Counted from the first letter of the stretch, positions 7,482 through 17,495 are shown. The stretch is DNA of 64,000 nucleotides from Nocardia aurantiaca (GCF_009708175.1 NZ_WMBB01000005.1:372001-436000); one strand, 5' to 3'. Translations and numbers: made by a program. The notes: generated by a model from the sequence alone, not told the origin.

Positions 7482-10221
7482 CCCCGTCGATTCCGTCTCG
7501 CTGTCCGGCGATGGCAGCACGCCTCCGGCGCCCGCCCCGCCGCTGCCGCCGGACACCCCCGGCACCCCGGTGAATCCGCCTCCGCCGCCGGAGCATTGGT
7601 TCGCCGACGTGCTCGCCTCGGACGGCGGCGTGGTCCGGCTGCGGCCGATCACGCCGGATGACGCGGAGGCGTTGGAGCGGTTCCACGAGCGGCTTTCGGA
7701 TCGCACCCGGTATCTGCGGTACTTCGGGCCGTACCCGCGCATGACGCCGAAGGATCTGTACCGGAGCACGCACGTGGACTATCGGGATCGGGTCGGGCTG
7801 GTGACCGAGCTCGGCGACGAGATCATCGCGGTGGGCCGCTATGAGTATCTGGCCGACCGGCCGCAACCGCGCGCGGCCGAGGTGGCTTTCGTGGTGGCCG
7901 ATGGGCATCAGGGGCGCGGGCTGGGCTCGATCCTGCTCGAGCATCTGGCGGGCGCGGCGGCCGAGAACGATATCGAGACCTTCGTGGCCGAGGTGCTGGC
8001 CGAGAACAACGCCATGGTGCAGGTCTTCCGCGACGCCGGATATCAAGTGCAGCGCAGCCGCGACGGGTCGGTGCTACATCTGGAATTCGCCATCGACCCC
8101 ACCGAGGCGCTGCTGTCGGTGCGGGATTCGCGCGAGCGAGCCTCGGAGGCGCGCAGTGTCGGGAATCTGCTGTCGCCCAGGTCCATCGCGGTGATCGGGG
8201 CGACCCCGTCGACCAGCCGGGTGGGTGGCGCGGTACTGGCCAACCTGCTGTCGGGGGCCTACCAGGGGCCGGTTTTCCCGGTGAATCGCAATCGCACCGC
8301 TGTGCGCGGGGTGCGTGCCTACCCGACGGTGCGCGACATTCCGGACGAGGTCGATCTGGCGGTGATCGCGGTGCCGGCCACCGAGATCGGTTCGGTGCTC
8401 GACGACTGTATGGCCAAGGGCGTCAAGGGTTTGGTGGTGCTGACCGCCGGATTCTCCGAGACCGGACCGTACGGCTATCAGGCGGAGCGGGACCTGGTCG
8501 ACGCCGCGCGGGCGCACGGGATGCGGGTGGTGGGGCCGAGCGCGCTCGGCATTGCCAATACCGATCCCGGAATCGCCCTGAACGCCACGCTCGCACCGGT
8601 GCTGCCCGGCCGCGGCCGCATCGGATTCTTCTGTCAGTCCGGGCCTTTGGGCGCGGCCATTCTCGGTGAGGCGGCGGCGCGGCAGCTGGGGCTGTCCACC
8701 TTCGTGTCCGCGGGCAACCGCGCCGATGTGTCCGGCAACGACCTGCTTCAGTACTGGGACAGCGACCCGGATACCGATGTGGTGCTGCTGTATCTGGAGA
8801 CCTTCGGCAATCCGCGCAAGTTCTCCCGCATCGCGCGCCGGGTCGCCCACACCAAACCCATTGTGGCCGTGAACAGCGGTCGCAATGTCGCCCGCGTGGG
8901 CGGGGACCGGGATCTGGATCAGTCGCTGGTGCGCAATCTGTTCGCACAGGCGGGGATCATCCAGGTCGATTCCATCACCGAGCTTTTCGACTGCGCCATG
9001 CTGCTGGCCTATCAGCCACTCCCCGCCGGGCCGCGGCTGGCGGTGGTCGGCAACAGTGCCGCGCTGAGCTGGCTGGCGGTCGACGCCGCACGCGGTGAGG
9101 GACTCGAGGCGGGTGAGCCCATCGATCTCGGGCCGCAGGCCGGCCCGGCCGACTATCTGACCGCGGTCGCCGCGGCCGTCACCGATGAGTCGGTGGACGC
9201 GGTCATCGTCATCTACTCGCCGCCGGTCCCCGCGGCTGTCGCCTCCTACGCCGAGGCCATTCGCTCCGGGGCCCAATCAGACCCGGCCACACCGGTTCTC
9301 ACCACCTTCGTCGCCGACCAGGGCATGCCCAACCTGCTCGCCACGCGCGGGCTGGCCGGGATCCTCGAGCGTGGCTCCATTCCCTCCTACGGGGATCCGG
9401 AGCGGGCCGCGCGGGCGCTGGCGCGGGCGCGGCGCTATGCCGACTGGCGCACCCGTCCGCTGTCGCCGGTGGCCCGCCCCGGCGGCGTCGATCCTGCGCG
9501 GGCCCGGGAACTGGTGACCGAGTGGATGTCCGAGGACGCCGCGCACTGGCTCACCGATCTACAGGCGGCGGAACTGCTGGGCTGCTATGGGATTCGCGTG
9601 GTGGAGTTCCGCGAGGTGATCGACGCCGGCGCCGCGGTGGAGGCCGCCAAGGAACTCGGCTTCCCGGTGGCGGCCAAGGCCACCGGCGAAATGTGGCGCA
9701 ACCGGCCGGATCTCACGGGAGTTCGCCTGGATCTGTGGCGGCCGGACGCGGTGCGGCGGGCCTTCACCGACCTGTCCGAGATCTCGGGCAATCCGGTGCA
9801 CATTCAGCGCATGGCCACCAAGGGCGTCGGCTGTACCTTCCGGGTACAGGATGACCCGTCGTTCGGCTCGGTCATCAGCTTCGGCCTCTCGGGCACCATC
9901 ATCGACCTGCTGGGCGACCGGGTGTACCGGGCGCTGCCGCTGACCGAGGCGGAATCGGCCGAACTCATCGACGCGCCGCGCGCCGCCCCGCTGCTATCGG
10001 GCACGGTGGGCGGGCGCGATATCGGCGAGCCGGTCGACAAGGACGCGCTGGCCGAACTGGCGCAAAGGATCTCGGCGCTCTGCGACCACTTGCCGGAGGT
10101 GCGGGAGTTGCAGTGCGAACCGGTACTGGCCTCGCCGGAGGGCGCGGCCGTGCTGTACGGGCGGGTGCGGATCGGGCCGGAACCCAACAGGTTCGACATC
10201 GGTCCGCGCCGGATGGGTTGA
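7474..10221 (+). CDS. GNAT/ADP-forming acyl-CoA synthetase-like protein lysine acetyltransferase (Pat type)
   Basis: A 915-residue multidomain protein: Pro-rich N-terminus (1-45), GNAT acetyltransferase domain (about 45-210, with GHQGRGLGSILLEHL as the acetyl-CoA loop), CoA-binding domain (about 230-330, SIAVIGATP), succinyl-CoA-ligase-like domain (about 370-510) and a C-terminal ATP-grasp-like domain (about 690-900). GNAT-first order matches actinobacterial Pat enzymes, the reverse of E. coli PatZ. At the position where active ADP-forming synthetases carry a phosphorylated His in an S-H-T-G context, this protein reads SGRNVARVGG, so the ligase part is probably a non-catalytic sensor. GTG start with GGAGG 6 bases upstream. 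Confidence 0.85.
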   Translation: MTDPVDSVSLSGDGSTPPAPAPPLPPDTPGTPVNPPPPPEHWFADVLASDGGVVRLRPITPDDAEALERFHERLSDRTRYLRYFGPYPRMTPKDLYRSTHVDYRDRVGLVTELGDEIIAVGRYEYLADRPQPRAAEVAFVVADGHQGRGLGSILLEHLAGAAAENDIETFVAEVLAENNAMVQVFRDAGYQVQRSRDGSVLHLEFAIDPTEALLSVRDSRERASEARSVGNLLSPRSIAVIGATPSTSRVGGAVLANLLSGAYQGPVFPVNRNRTAVRGVRAYPTVRDIPDEVDLAVIAVPATEIGSVLDDCMAKGVKGLVVLTAGFSETGPYGYQAERDLVDAARAHGMRVVGPSALGIANTDPGIALNATLAPVLPGRGRIGFFCQSGPLGAAILGEAAARQLGLSTFVSAGNRADVSGNDLLQYWDSDPDTDVVLLYLETFGNPRKFSRIARRVAHTKPIVAVNSGRNVARVGGDRDLDQSLVRNLFAQAGIIQVDSITELFDCAMLLAYQPLPAGPRLAVVGNSAALSWLAVDAARGEGLEAGEPIDLGPQAGPADYLTAVAAAVTDESVDAVIVIYSPPVPAAVASYAEAIRSGAQSDPATPVLTTFVADQGMPNLLATRGLAGILERGSIPSYGDPERAARALARARRYADWRTRPLSPVARPGGVDPARARELVTEWMSEDAAHWLTDLQAAELLGCYGIRVVEFREVIDAGAAVEAAKELGFPVAAKATGEMWRNRPDLTGVRLDLWRPDAVRRAFTDLSEISGNPVHIQRMATKGVGCTFRVQDDPSFGSVISFGLSGTIIDLLGDRVYRALPLTEAESAELIDAPRAAPLLSGTVGGRDIGEPVDKDALAELAQRISALCDHLPEVRELQCEPVLASPEGAAVLYGRVRIGPEPNRFDIGPRRMG

Positions 10222-10279
10222 GCAGCCGCCATGAGCGGCCGCGGGCACAGACAAGCATTGCTTCGGAGAGGTGAACGTA

Positions 10280-13042
10280 GTGCAGGCAAACCAGATCGAG
10301 ACAGCGACCGCGCCGCTGCGCGACGACATCCGGTTCCTGGGCGGGATCCTCGGCGACACCATTCGCGACCACGAGGGCGCGGACATTTTCGACCTGATCG
10401 AGCGGGTCCGGGTGGAGGCGTTCAAGATTCGCCGTTCCGAGGTGGACCGCAGCGCGGTGGCCGACATGCTGCGCGACGTCGACATCCGCACCGCCATCCC
10501 GGTCATCCGCGCCTTCAGCCACTTCCTGCTGCTGGCCAATCTGGCCGAGGATCTGCAGCGCGATCGGCGGCGCGCGGTGCACGTGGCGGCGGGTGAGCCG
10601 CCCCAGGACTCGAGCCTGGCCGCCACTTACCGCAAGCTCGACGCGACCGGACCGCACGGCGAGGTGGTGGCCGACCTGCTCGCCGACGCGCTGGTGTCCC
10701 CGGTCATCACCGCGCATCCGACCGAGACCCGGCGGCGCACCATCTTCGATGTGCAGGGCCGCATCACCGAGCTCATGCGGCGGCGGGCGCGCTACAACCG
10801 GTATGAGCCGGAGTTCGCCGAACTCGAGGTCGACATCCGCAGGCAGGTGCTGCAGCTGTGGCGGGCGGCGCTGATTCGGTTGGCGCGCTTGAGGATTCAG
10901 GACGAGATCGAAGTGGGGCTGCGCTACTACGACCTGACGCTGTTCGATGTCATCCCGCGCATCAACGATCAGGTGCGGGCCGCGCTGCGCTCGCGGTGGC
11001 CCGGGCACGACCTGCTGGCGCGCCCGATCCTGCGGCCCGGCTCGTGGATCGGTGGCGACCGCGACGGCAATCCCTTCGTCACCGCCGACGTGGTGCGCCG
11101 CGCCACCCACCGCGCGGGCGCGGTCGCGTTCGAGCGGTATCTGAAATCGCTGCTGGAGCTGGAGAAGACGCTGTCGCAGTCGGCGCGGCTGGTCCCGGTG
11201 ACGCCCGAGCTCTCGGCCCTGGCCAACGCCGGATTCGACGATTCACCCCAGCGCGCCGACGAGCCGTATCGGCGTGCGCTTCGTGGTATCCGGGCGCGGC
11301 TCAGTGCCACCGCACGCCGGGCATTGGGGGAGATCCCGGCGGACGGAATCGATGTCGGCGCGGAGCCCTACGCGGGGCCCGAGGAACTGCTGGCCGATCT
11401 GGGCGTGGTCGACGCGTCCATGCGCGCCTCCGGTGACGGTCTGCTGGCCGATGATCAGCTGGCCACGTTGCGGGCAGCGGTGGAGACCTTCGGTTTTCAC
11501 CTTCAGGGCCTGGATATGCGGCAGAACTCCGAATCCCATGAGCAGGTGGTGGCCGAGCTGTTCGCCTGGGCGGGAGTGCATTCCGACTACGCCTCCCTCG
11601 ACGAGGCGCAGCGCGTCGAGCTGCTGTCCGCGGAACTGACCACGCGTCGGCCGCTCGTCGGGCCCACCGCACAGCTGAGCGAGCTCGCGACCAAAGAGCT
11701 CGCGGTCGTGCGCGCCGCCAAGGCCGCGCTGGACGATCTGGGCCCCGACACCGTGCCCAACTACATCATCAGCATGTGCACCTCGGTCAGCGACATGCTC
11801 GAGGCCGCGCTGCTGCTGAAGGAGGCGGGCATCCTCGATCCAGGCGATGCGGACACCCCGCCGTCCAGTCCGGTGGGCGTGGTGCCGCTGTTCGAGACCA
11901 TCGACGACCTGCGCCATGGCGCCGAGATCCTCTCGGCCGCCCTGGAGGTGCCCGCCTACCACCGCTTGGTGGCCGCGCGCGGCATGCGGCAGGAGGTCAT
12001 GCTCGGCTATTCCGACTCGAACAAGGACGGCGGTTATCTGGCTGCCAACTGGGCGCTGTATCGGGCCGAGCTGAACCTGGTGGACGTGGCCAACAAGACC
12101 GGAATCCGCCTGCGGCTCTTCCACGGTCGCGGCGGCACGATCGGCCGTGGTGGCGGACGCAGTTACGACGCCATCCTGGCCCAGCCCGCCGGTGCGGTGC
12201 GCGGTGCGCTGCGCCTGACCGAACAGGGCGAGGTCATCTCCACCAAGTACGCCGACCCAGGTACCGCCTACCGCAATCTCGAGGCCCTGGTCGCGGGGAC
12301 CCTGGAATCCACCCTCCTCGATGTCGAGGGCCTGGGCGCGGATGCCGAACCCGCCTACGAAATACTGGACGAGCTGGCCGAATCGGCGCGCGCGGCGTAT
12401 TCGACGCTGGTGCATGAGACCCCCGGTTTCGTCGACTACTTCCGCGCCTCCACCCCCATCGCGGAGGTCGCCGACCTGAACCTGGGCAGCCGTCCCGCCT
12501 CCCGCAAACCCACCAACTCCGTCTACGACCTGCGCGCCATTCCGTGGGTCATGGCCTGGAGCCAGTCCCGCGTCATGCTCCCCGGCTGGTATGGCACCGG
12601 CACCGCCTTCGAACAGTGGATCGGCGACGACCCGTCCCGCCTGGCCACCCTCTCCGACCTCTACGGCCGCTGGCCCTTCTTCCGCACTGTGCTCTCCAAC
12701 CTGGCCCAGGTCATGGCCAAGGCGGATATGGACATCGCCGCCCGCTACGCCGACCTGGTCCCCGACAAAGCCTTGCGCGACACCGTCTTCCACATGATCT
12801 GCGACGAGTTCGCCCGCACCGTCCGCATGCACGCCGCCATCACCGGTACCGACGAACTCCTCGCCGACAACCCGGCGCTGGCGGAATCCATCCACAACCG
12901 CTTCCCCTATCTCGAACCTCTCAATCAGCTCCAGATCGAACTGCTGCGCCGCCGCCGCGCGGGCGACACCTCCGAACTGGCCGAGCGCGGCATCCTGCTC
13001 ACCATGAACGGCCTGGCTACGGCCCTTCGCAACTCCGGCTAG
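10280..13042 (+). CDS. ppc: Phosphoenolpyruvate carboxylase
   Basis: A 920-residue enzyme that carboxylates PEP to oxaloacetate, replenishing the TCA cycle. All hallmark motifs are present: TAHPTE with the catalytic His near residue 146, GGDRDGNP near 257, [10 protein letters not shown] near 575, [13 protein letters not shown] near 613, and the [13 protein letters not shown]-terminus. Length is normal. GTG 10280 was preferred over GTG 10271 because GGAGAGGTG then lies at proper Shine-Dalgarno distance. It follows the acetyltransferase gene by 58 bases and may be co-transcribed, fitting a shared role in acetate and C2 metabolism. Confidence 0.96.
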   Translation: MQANQIETATAPLRDDIRFLGGILGDTIRDHEGADIFDLIERVRVEAFKIRRSEVDRSAVADMLRDVDIRTAIPVIRAFSHFLLLANLAEDLQRDRRRAVHVAAGEPPQDSSLAATYRKLDATGPHGEVVADLLADALVSPVITAHPTETRRRTIFDVQGRITELMRRRARYNRYEPEFAELEVDIRRQVLQLWRAALIRLARLRIQDEIEVGLRYYDLTLFDVIPRINDQVRAALRSRWPGHDLLARPILRPGSWIGGDRDGNPFVTADVVRRATHRAGAVAFERYLKSLLELEKTLSQSARLVPVTPELSALANAGFDDSPQRADEPYRRALRGIRARLSATARRALGEIPADGIDVGAEPYAGPEELLADLGVVDASMRASGDGLLADDQLATLRAAVETFGFHLQGLDMRQNSESHEQVVAELFAWAGVHSDYASLDEAQRVELLSAELTTRRPLVGPTAQLSELATKELAVVRAAKAALDDLGPDTVPNYIISMCTSVSDMLEAALLLKEAGILDPGDADTPPSSPVGVVPLFETIDDLRHGAEILSAALEVPAYHRLVAARGMRQEVMLGYSDSNKDGGYLAANWALYRAELNLVDVANKTGIRLRLFHGRGGTIGRGGGRSYDAILAQPAGAVRGALRLTEQGEVISTKYADPGTAYRNLEALVAGTLESTLLDVEGLGADAEPAYEILDELAESARAAYSTLVHETPGFVDYFRASTPIAEVADLNLGSRPASRKPTNSVYDLRAIPWVMAWSQSRVMLPGWYGTGTAFEQWIGDDPSRLATLSDLYGRWPFFRTVLSNLAQVMAKADMDIAARYADLVPDKALRDTVFHMICDEFARTVRMHAAITGTDELLADNPALAESIHNRFPYLEPLNQLQIELLRRRRAGDTSELAERGILLTMNGLATALRNSG

Positions 13043-13147
13043 CCCCGGGCGAACACGGACCTGCTGCCCCTGGCACTGGGGCTGCGGCGATATGTGGAGC
13101 CGGTTAGTGGTCGTCGACCTCATCTCGGCCGCCTTTCGCTCATATGG

Positions 13148-13188
13148 GTAGACGAACTCCTACGGTTGACGGGTAGGTGAAATCCTAC
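13148..13188. promoter_or_regulatory. Tandem 16-base operators upstream of the ArsR gene
   Basis: Two related palindromic sites share the form GTAG-N8-CTAC: 13148-13163 (GTAGACGAACTCCTAC) and 13173-13188 (GTAGGTGAAATCCTAC), 25 bases apart. The second is extended to GGTAGG/CCTACC and abuts a TATTGT -10-like hexamer at 13190-13195, 6 bases before the ArsR start. They are likely autoregulatory binding sites (inference). Confidence 0.65.
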
Positions 13189-13201
13189 CTATTGTGCTGT
13201 C

Positions 13202-13558
13202 ATGCCCTACCGCTTGAAGTCCGGAACCGCCGATCGGGTGTTCGGGGCGCTCGCCAATCCCACCAGGCGCGACATTCTCGAGCTGTTGCTCGAGGGAGAG
13301 CAGTCGGTGCAGGTGATCGCCGAGCGCTTCGATATGGCGCGGCCCAGTGTGTCCGAGCATCTGAAGGTGCTGCGGGACGCGGGGCTGGTGGCCGAGAACA
13401 AGCGCGGCAGGCAGCGGTTCTATCGAGTGGAACCGGATCCCTTGCATGACCTGCAGTCCTGGCTCGATCCGTTCGAACGATTCTGGCGGGCCCGGCTGCG
13501 CGATCTGGGCGCGGTGCTCGACGCCATGCCCGACGAGCTCGAGGAGAAGGGCCGATGA
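13202..13558 (+). CDS. ArsR-family transcriptional regulator
   Basis: A 118-residue winged-helix repressor. The recognition region is DMARPSVSEHLKVLRDAGLV (residues 43-62), followed by the wing VAENKRGRQRFYRVEPDPL. No metal-binding Cys cluster is present (the protein contains no CxC motif), so it belongs to the non-metal ArsR branch usually paired with SRPBCC/AHSA1 partners. Its stop overlaps the start of the SRPBCC gene (ATGA). Tandem palindromes upstream suggest autoregulation. Confidence 0.9.
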   Translation: MPYRLKSGTADRVFGALANPTRRDILELLLEGEQSVQVIAERFDMARPSVSEHLKVLRDAGLVAENKRGRQRFYRVEPDPLHDLQSWLDPFERFWRARLRDLGAVLDAMPDELEEKGR

Positions 13559-13998
13559 CCGACGACATCACCAGGATCGAACTCGATCACTACTACCCGT
13601 ATCCGCCGGAGAAGGTCTGGCGAGCGCTCATCACGCCGGAACTCATGGGGCAGTGGATGATGCAGCCGATCGGCTTCGAGCCGGTGGTGGGCACTGTCTT
13701 CGAGATGAAGACCCAGCCCATGCCGGGCCAGAACTTCTCCGGCGACATTCGTGGCGAGGTGCTGGAAGTCATTGCGCCGCAACTGCTCAGCGTCAGCTGG
13801 AACGATGCGAACTCCGACCGGCCGACCGGCTGGGTGATCAGCTGGAGCCTGCGGCCCGAGGGGCATGGCACTCGAATCCTGTTCAGCCACAGTGGTTTCG
13901 ACCCGGAGGATCCGGACATGCGGCGGGCGCGCAACATTATGGGCGGCGGCTGGCAGCGCATGCTGGACCGCCTCGAGTCCGTCATCGCCGCCGCCTGA
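13555..13998 (+). CDS. SRPBCC/AHSA1-like domain protein
   Basis: A 147-residue START/Bet v1-like fold of the activator-of-Hsp90-ATPase C-terminal group. The N-terminal strand YPYPPEKVWRALITPELMGQW is the classic first strand plus helix, and the closing amphipathic helix is GGGWQRMLDRLESVIAAA. These domains form a hydrophobic cavity and often bind a small ligand for the ArsR partner encoded directly upstream. The two genes overlap by 4 bases, so they are translated together. The ligand is unknown. Confidence 0.88.
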   Translation: MTDDITRIELDHYYPYPPEKVWRALITPELMGQWMMQPIGFEPVVGTVFEMKTQPMPGQNFSGDIRGEVLEVIAPQLLSVSWNDANSDRPTGWVISWSLRPEGHGTRILFSHSGFDPEDPDMRRARNIMGGGWQRMLDRLESVIAAA

Positions 13999-14036
13999 CG
14001 GACCGTCGCTTCCCGCGGCGGCGGTACTGTCGAGCT

Positions 14037-14230
14037 GGTTCCGCATCATGTGGCAGCGGCGCGAGGGCGCACTCGCATGGGCCATCGCCGAGGACCTGGG
14101 CCGCGACCCCGCGACATGGCGGTGATCGCCTTGGCGCACGTCATTCTCGGCGCCTTGGAGGGCGCCCGCCGCAGCGACGATCCGGCGGGCGCTCTCGTGC
14201 GCATCGACGACATGCCCAAACCGGATGGTG
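14037..14230 (+). pseudogene. Probable C-terminal remnant of a TetR-type regulator (frameshifted)
   Basis: One frame reads WQRREGALAWAIAEDLGRDP up to a TGA. A second frame, displaced by one position, continues VIALAHVILGALEGARRSDDP. Joined, they resemble the last two helices of a TetR ligand domain. The DNA-binding half is absent. It lies between the SRPBCC gene and the convergent NAD(P)-binding gene. Identity rests on general sequence character only. Confidence 0.4.
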
Positions 14231-14238
14231 CGCGGTCG

Positions 14239-15096
14239 TCAGTCCGTGAAGGCGGCGGCGTGGTCACGCACCCAGTCGGCGTAGCTGCGCGGTGCCCGAC
14301 CGAGCACCTGCTCGACATCGCCGGTCACGATCTCGTTGCGTCCGGCGCGCACATAGGCCCGCCCGGCGAGAGACCCGTCGGCGAATTCCTCGGACATGCC
14401 CGCGTCGAGCATGAATTCGCGCGCCTGCGTTTCCGAGATGTCGACGACTTCGACCGCGCGGCCCAGCACGGCGGCGAGCGCCGCGGCCTGATCGTGGACG
14501 CTGAGCACCTCGGGTCCGGTGAGGGTGTACACCTGCCCGGAGTGCGTGTCCGACAGCAGCGCCGTGGTCGCGACCTCGGAGACATCCCGGGGATCGACGA
14601 CGCCCTGCCCGCCCGTGCCGGTCATATTCGGCACCGGCTGTCCCGCCCGCAGCATCGGCGCCCAGCTCAGGGTGTTCGAGGCGAAACTGCTGGGCCGCAG
14701 GATCGTCCATGCCGCACCGCTGTCCCGGACGGCCTGCTCGCCCGGCATGTGCCAGGTGCCGACTCGCCCCAGTTCGGTGTCGCCGGTGCCGATGGCGGAC
14801 AGCTTGACCAAGCGCCGCACCCCGGCCGCACATGCCGCCGCGACCAGTGCGCGATCCAGCTCGACATAGTCCGGACCCAGCAGCCCGACCAGGAATGCGG
14901 CCTCCGCGCCGGCGAAGGCGGCGGTCATGGATTCGATATCCGCGTAGTCGCCGCGGACCACCTCGGCCTCGGCCGGCAGCTGCGCGTGCTCCGGATCCCG
15001 GGTCACCGCACGAACTTTCACATCCTTGTCCGCCAACAGCCGGACGACTTCACTGCCGATGGTGCCCGTCGCACCCGTGATAACGATCATGCTCAT
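14239..15096 (-). CDS. NAD(P)-binding NmrA-like oxidoreductase
   Basis: A 285-residue atypical short-chain dehydrogenase of the NmrA/HSCARG or azoreductase type. The N-terminus carries the Rossmann signature ITGATGTIGSEV (residues 5-16). The Tyr-x-x-x-Lys catalytic motif of classical SDRs is not evident, as expected for NmrA-like proteins, which serve as redox sensors or quinone/azo reductases. Start chosen at ATG 15096; ATG 15090 is also possible. It is divergent from an AraC regulator, which may control it. Confidence 0.85.
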   Translation of the reverse strand: MSMIVITGATGTIGSEVVRLLADKDVKVRAVTRDPEHAQLPAEAEVVRGDYADIESMTAAFAGAEAAFLVGLLGPDYVELDRALVAAACAAGVRRLVKLSAIGTGDTELGRVGTWHMPGEQAVRDSGAAWTILRPSSFASNTLSWAPMLRAGQPVPNMTGTGGQGVVDPRDVSEVATTALLSDTHSGQVYTLTGPEVLSVHDQAAALAAVLGRAVEVVDISETQAREFMLDAGMSEEFADGSLAGRAYVRAGRNEIVTGDVEQVLGRAPRSYADWVRDHAAAFTD

Positions 15097-15176
15097 CACC
15101 CTGCCGAGCCCGCGCCCTCGCACTCTAGGAAAAACCGGCACAGCCCCGGCGCGCGGCGATGCCTACAGTTGATCGG

Positions 15177-15989
15177 GTGACCACCCCGCAACTCCAGGCC
15201 CCCGTCGTCACGGCCGACGAGCTCGAGCGCCGCTCGAGTCCGCCGGAGTCGCTGCGTCCGTGGATCACCGAGGTCGCCCAGATCCCGATGGTCCAGCCGG
15301 GTTCCATGGCCTTCACCCATGTGCCCCAGGCGGTCACCACGATCGTGCTGCGCACCGAGGCATCCGGTCGTCGCGACGCCCTCGTGGTCGGTCCACGGAC
15401 CCGGGCCACCTATGCCAATCCGGACAAGTCCGCTGGCTGCACGCGAATTCGGCTGGCTCCCGGCGCATCCCAGCCGCTGCTCGGCATTCCCGCCGTCGAC
15501 CTCACCAACCGGGTCACGATGCTGGCCGACGTGCCCGGCGCTGCGGCGGATCTCGCCGACGCCCTCACCGAGCTGGCTCCTGCCGAGATCGTGCCCTTCC
15601 TGGAATCCGAACTCCCGCAACGCCTCTCCGAAGACCGAACCCGGCGCGACCACCGCCGTCTGCTCGGCTCCGCCGTGGCGGCCATGGACGCCACCGCGTC
15701 CATCACGGATCTGGCCGCCGCCCTCGCTGTCAGCGAGCGTCAGCTGCGCAATCTCTTCACCAGTGGAATCGGCGTCTCACCGAAGCATTACGCCCGCATC
15801 ACCCGCATCCGCCGCATCCTCTCCGCGGCGGGCAACACCCCCTGGTCCCACCTCGCCACCGCCGCGGGCTACTACGACCAGTCACACATGACGGCTGATT
15901 TTCGATCGCTCATGGGAGTTGCGCCCACCGCGTACTTCCGCGGCGACATCCCCGCTCCCACGCCCTGCCAATCCCTGACCAGTCTGTAA
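15177..15989 (+). CDS. AraC-family transcriptional regulator
   Basis: A 270-residue regulator with an N-terminal ligand-binding region (about 1-165) and a C-terminal AraC double HTH (about 170-265: SITDLAAALAVSERQLRNLF, then the second-helix signature GYYDQSHMTADFRSLMGVAP). GTG 15177 was chosen because TACAGT (15164-15169) lies 7 bases upstream, giving a leaderless start. ATG 15159 is an alternative. It is transcribed away from the NmrA-like gene, suggesting a regulator-target pair. Confidence 0.85.
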   Translation: MTTPQLQAPVVTADELERRSSPPESLRPWITEVAQIPMVQPGSMAFTHVPQAVTTIVLRTEASGRRDALVVGPRTRATYANPDKSAGCTRIRLAPGASQPLLGIPAVDLTNRVTMLADVPGAAADLADALTELAPAEIVPFLESELPQRLSEDRTRRDHRRLLGSAVAAMDATASITDLAAALAVSERQLRNLFTSGIGVSPKHYARITRIRRILSAAGNTPWSHLATAAGYYDQSHMTADFRSLMGVAPTAYFRGDIPAPTPCQSLTSL

Positions 15990-16067
15990 GACCCCGGATA
16001 CGACATCCGCCGACCGACTCCGCTCGCCCGGAGAGGAACCTACGGGGAGCGGAATCGATCGGCGGAG

Positions 16068-16097
16068 ATCGGGCCGTCGCCTCGAGGACGGCCCGAT
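16068..16097. terminator. Bidirectional stem-loop between araC-type gene and sigB
   Basis: ATCGGGCCGTC and GACGGCCCGAT form a perfect 11-base stem with an 8-base loop between the convergent AraC and sigB genes. There is no clear T run, which is common for actinobacterial terminators. Confidence 0.65.
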
Positions 16098-16145
16098 GAT
16101 CAGGGGGTGGAGCCGGGCAGGGGGACCGGTTCCACGGCGTGCGAA

Positions 16146-17114
16146 CTAGCTCGCGTAGGCACGCAGGCGGTCGGCGCGCTCGCCCTTGCGGAGCTTGGAC
16201 ATGACCTCGCGCTCGATCTGGCGGACGCGCTCCCGGGACAGGCCGAAGAGCTTGCCGATCTGGTCGAGGGTACGCGGCTGGCCGTCGTCGAGGCCGTAGC
16301 GCAGGCGGATGACCTGCTGTTCGCGCTCGTCCAGGGTGGCCAGCACGCTGCGCACGTCGCGGTGCAGCAGGCCGGCGATGACCGCGCTCTCGGCGGAGGT
16401 CGCCTCGGAGTCCTCGATGAAGTCGCCGAGCGGCGCCTCTTCGTCATTGCCGACCGGCATGTCCAGGGATACCGGGTCGCGGCTGTGGTCGAGCAGGTCG
16501 GCGATCTTGTCGACCGGAATGCCCGACTCCGCGGCCAGTTCCGCGTCGGTGGCCTCACGGCCCAGCTGCTGGTGCAGCTCACGCTTGATGCGGGCCAGCT
16601 TGTTCACTTGCTCGACCAGGTGGACGGGGAGGCGGATGGTGCGGGACTGATCGGCCATACCCCGGGTGATGGCCTGGCGAATCCACCAGGTGGCGTAGGT
16701 CGAGAACTTGAAGCCCTTGGTGTAATCGAACTTCTCCATGGCGCGGATGAGACCCAAATTGCCCTCCTGGATCAGGTCCAGCAGGGGCATGCCACGGCCG
16801 GTGTAGCGCTTGGCCAATGAGACCACGAGGCGGAGGTTGGCTTCCAGCAGGTGCTGGCGGGCTGCCTGACCCTCGCGAACCAGGATCGCCAGATCCTTCT
16901 TCTTCGCGGCGGACAGGCGCTTGCTCGTCTCCAGCAGGTGCTGAGCGTAGAGGCCCGCCTCGATGCGCTTGGCCAGCTCAACCTCGTCGGCCGCCGTGAG
17001 CAGCGCCGTCTTACCGATCCCATTCAGGTACACGCGTACCAGGTCAGCGGCGGGGCTCTGGGCATCGAGATCTTGTTCGCTGGTGCGCACGTCAGTGGTG
17101 GCGGGGCTTGTCAT
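16146..17114 (-). CDS. sigB: RNA polymerase sigma factor SigB (group 2 sigma-70)
   Basis: A 322-residue primary-like sigma factor lacking the long region 1.1 of SigA. Region 1.2 lies near residues 22-55 and region 2 near 90-160, including the core and -10 binding segment [20 protein letters not shown] and [10 protein letters not shown]. Region 3 follows, and region 4.2 contains [19 protein letters not shown]. It closely resembles mycobacterial SigB, the general-stress principal-like sigma. AGGAGG precedes the ATG, and an ECF-type promoter lies upstream at 17150-17175. Confidence 0.95.
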   Translation of the reverse strand: MTSPATTDVRTSEQDLDAQSPAADLVRVYLNGIGKTALLTAADEVELAKRIEAGLYAQHLLETSKRLSAAKKKDLAILVREGQAARQHLLEANLRLVVSLAKRYTGRGMPLLDLIQEGNLGLIRAMEKFDYTKGFKFSTYATWWIRQAITRGMADQSRTIRLPVHLVEQVNKLARIKRELHQQLGREATDAELAAESGIPVDKIADLLDHSRDPVSLDMPVGNDEEAPLGDFIEDSEATSAESAVIAGLLHRDVRSVLATLDEREQQVIRLRYGLDDGQPRTLDQIGKLFGLSRERVRQIEREVMSKLRKGERADRLRAYAS

Positions 17115-17149
17115 GACTTGCCTCCTGTCGGTGGTGTCTCGTTCCGTTC

Positions 17150-17175
17150 AACGGACCCGACCTCAGGAAAGTTCC
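17150..17175 (-). promoter_or_regulatory. ECF-type promoter of sigB (GGAAC-N17-CGTT)
   Basis: On the minus strand GGAAC (17171-17175) and CGTT (17150-17153) are spaced by 17 bases, 36 bases before the sigB start. This matches the SigE/SigH-type -35/-10 pattern known to drive sigB in mycobacteria. The same sigma dependence here is inferred. Confidence 0.65.
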
Positions 17176-17495
17176 CCGCCGGAACACTGGTAAACCGCAT
17201 CTGAGCTGCGGTTTTCACGTCGCACGGCTGAGAAGTTCCTGAGAAGCGCGCATCGGGGAGGAACGCGCACCGCCGGCGGAGGGCCCTCGGTGTCCGGGTG
17301 GTTGCCACCGCCGGGCTCGAACTTCTCGACGCGCCAATCGAATACGTGTGAACGGGCCTTGCCCGGGCGCCGTGATTCGAGCACGTGTTAGAACGATCCG
17401 CAGGTCGCCCGCATTCCCGGGCCGCGCCACATCGATATCCGAGCGACACGTGATCGTGACGGACCGCACTACCCCTCAGCGGCGATTCCCGGGCG

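Noticed and set aside
8074..9276. Long minus-strand frame opposite the acetyltransferase gene
   Set aside because: It is an antisense shadow with His/Arg/Gly-rich composition and no recognisable domain.
10271..10282. GTG 10271 as the ppc start
   Set aside because: The Shine-Dalgarno-like GGAGAG would be only one or two bases away; GTG 10280 has correct spacing.
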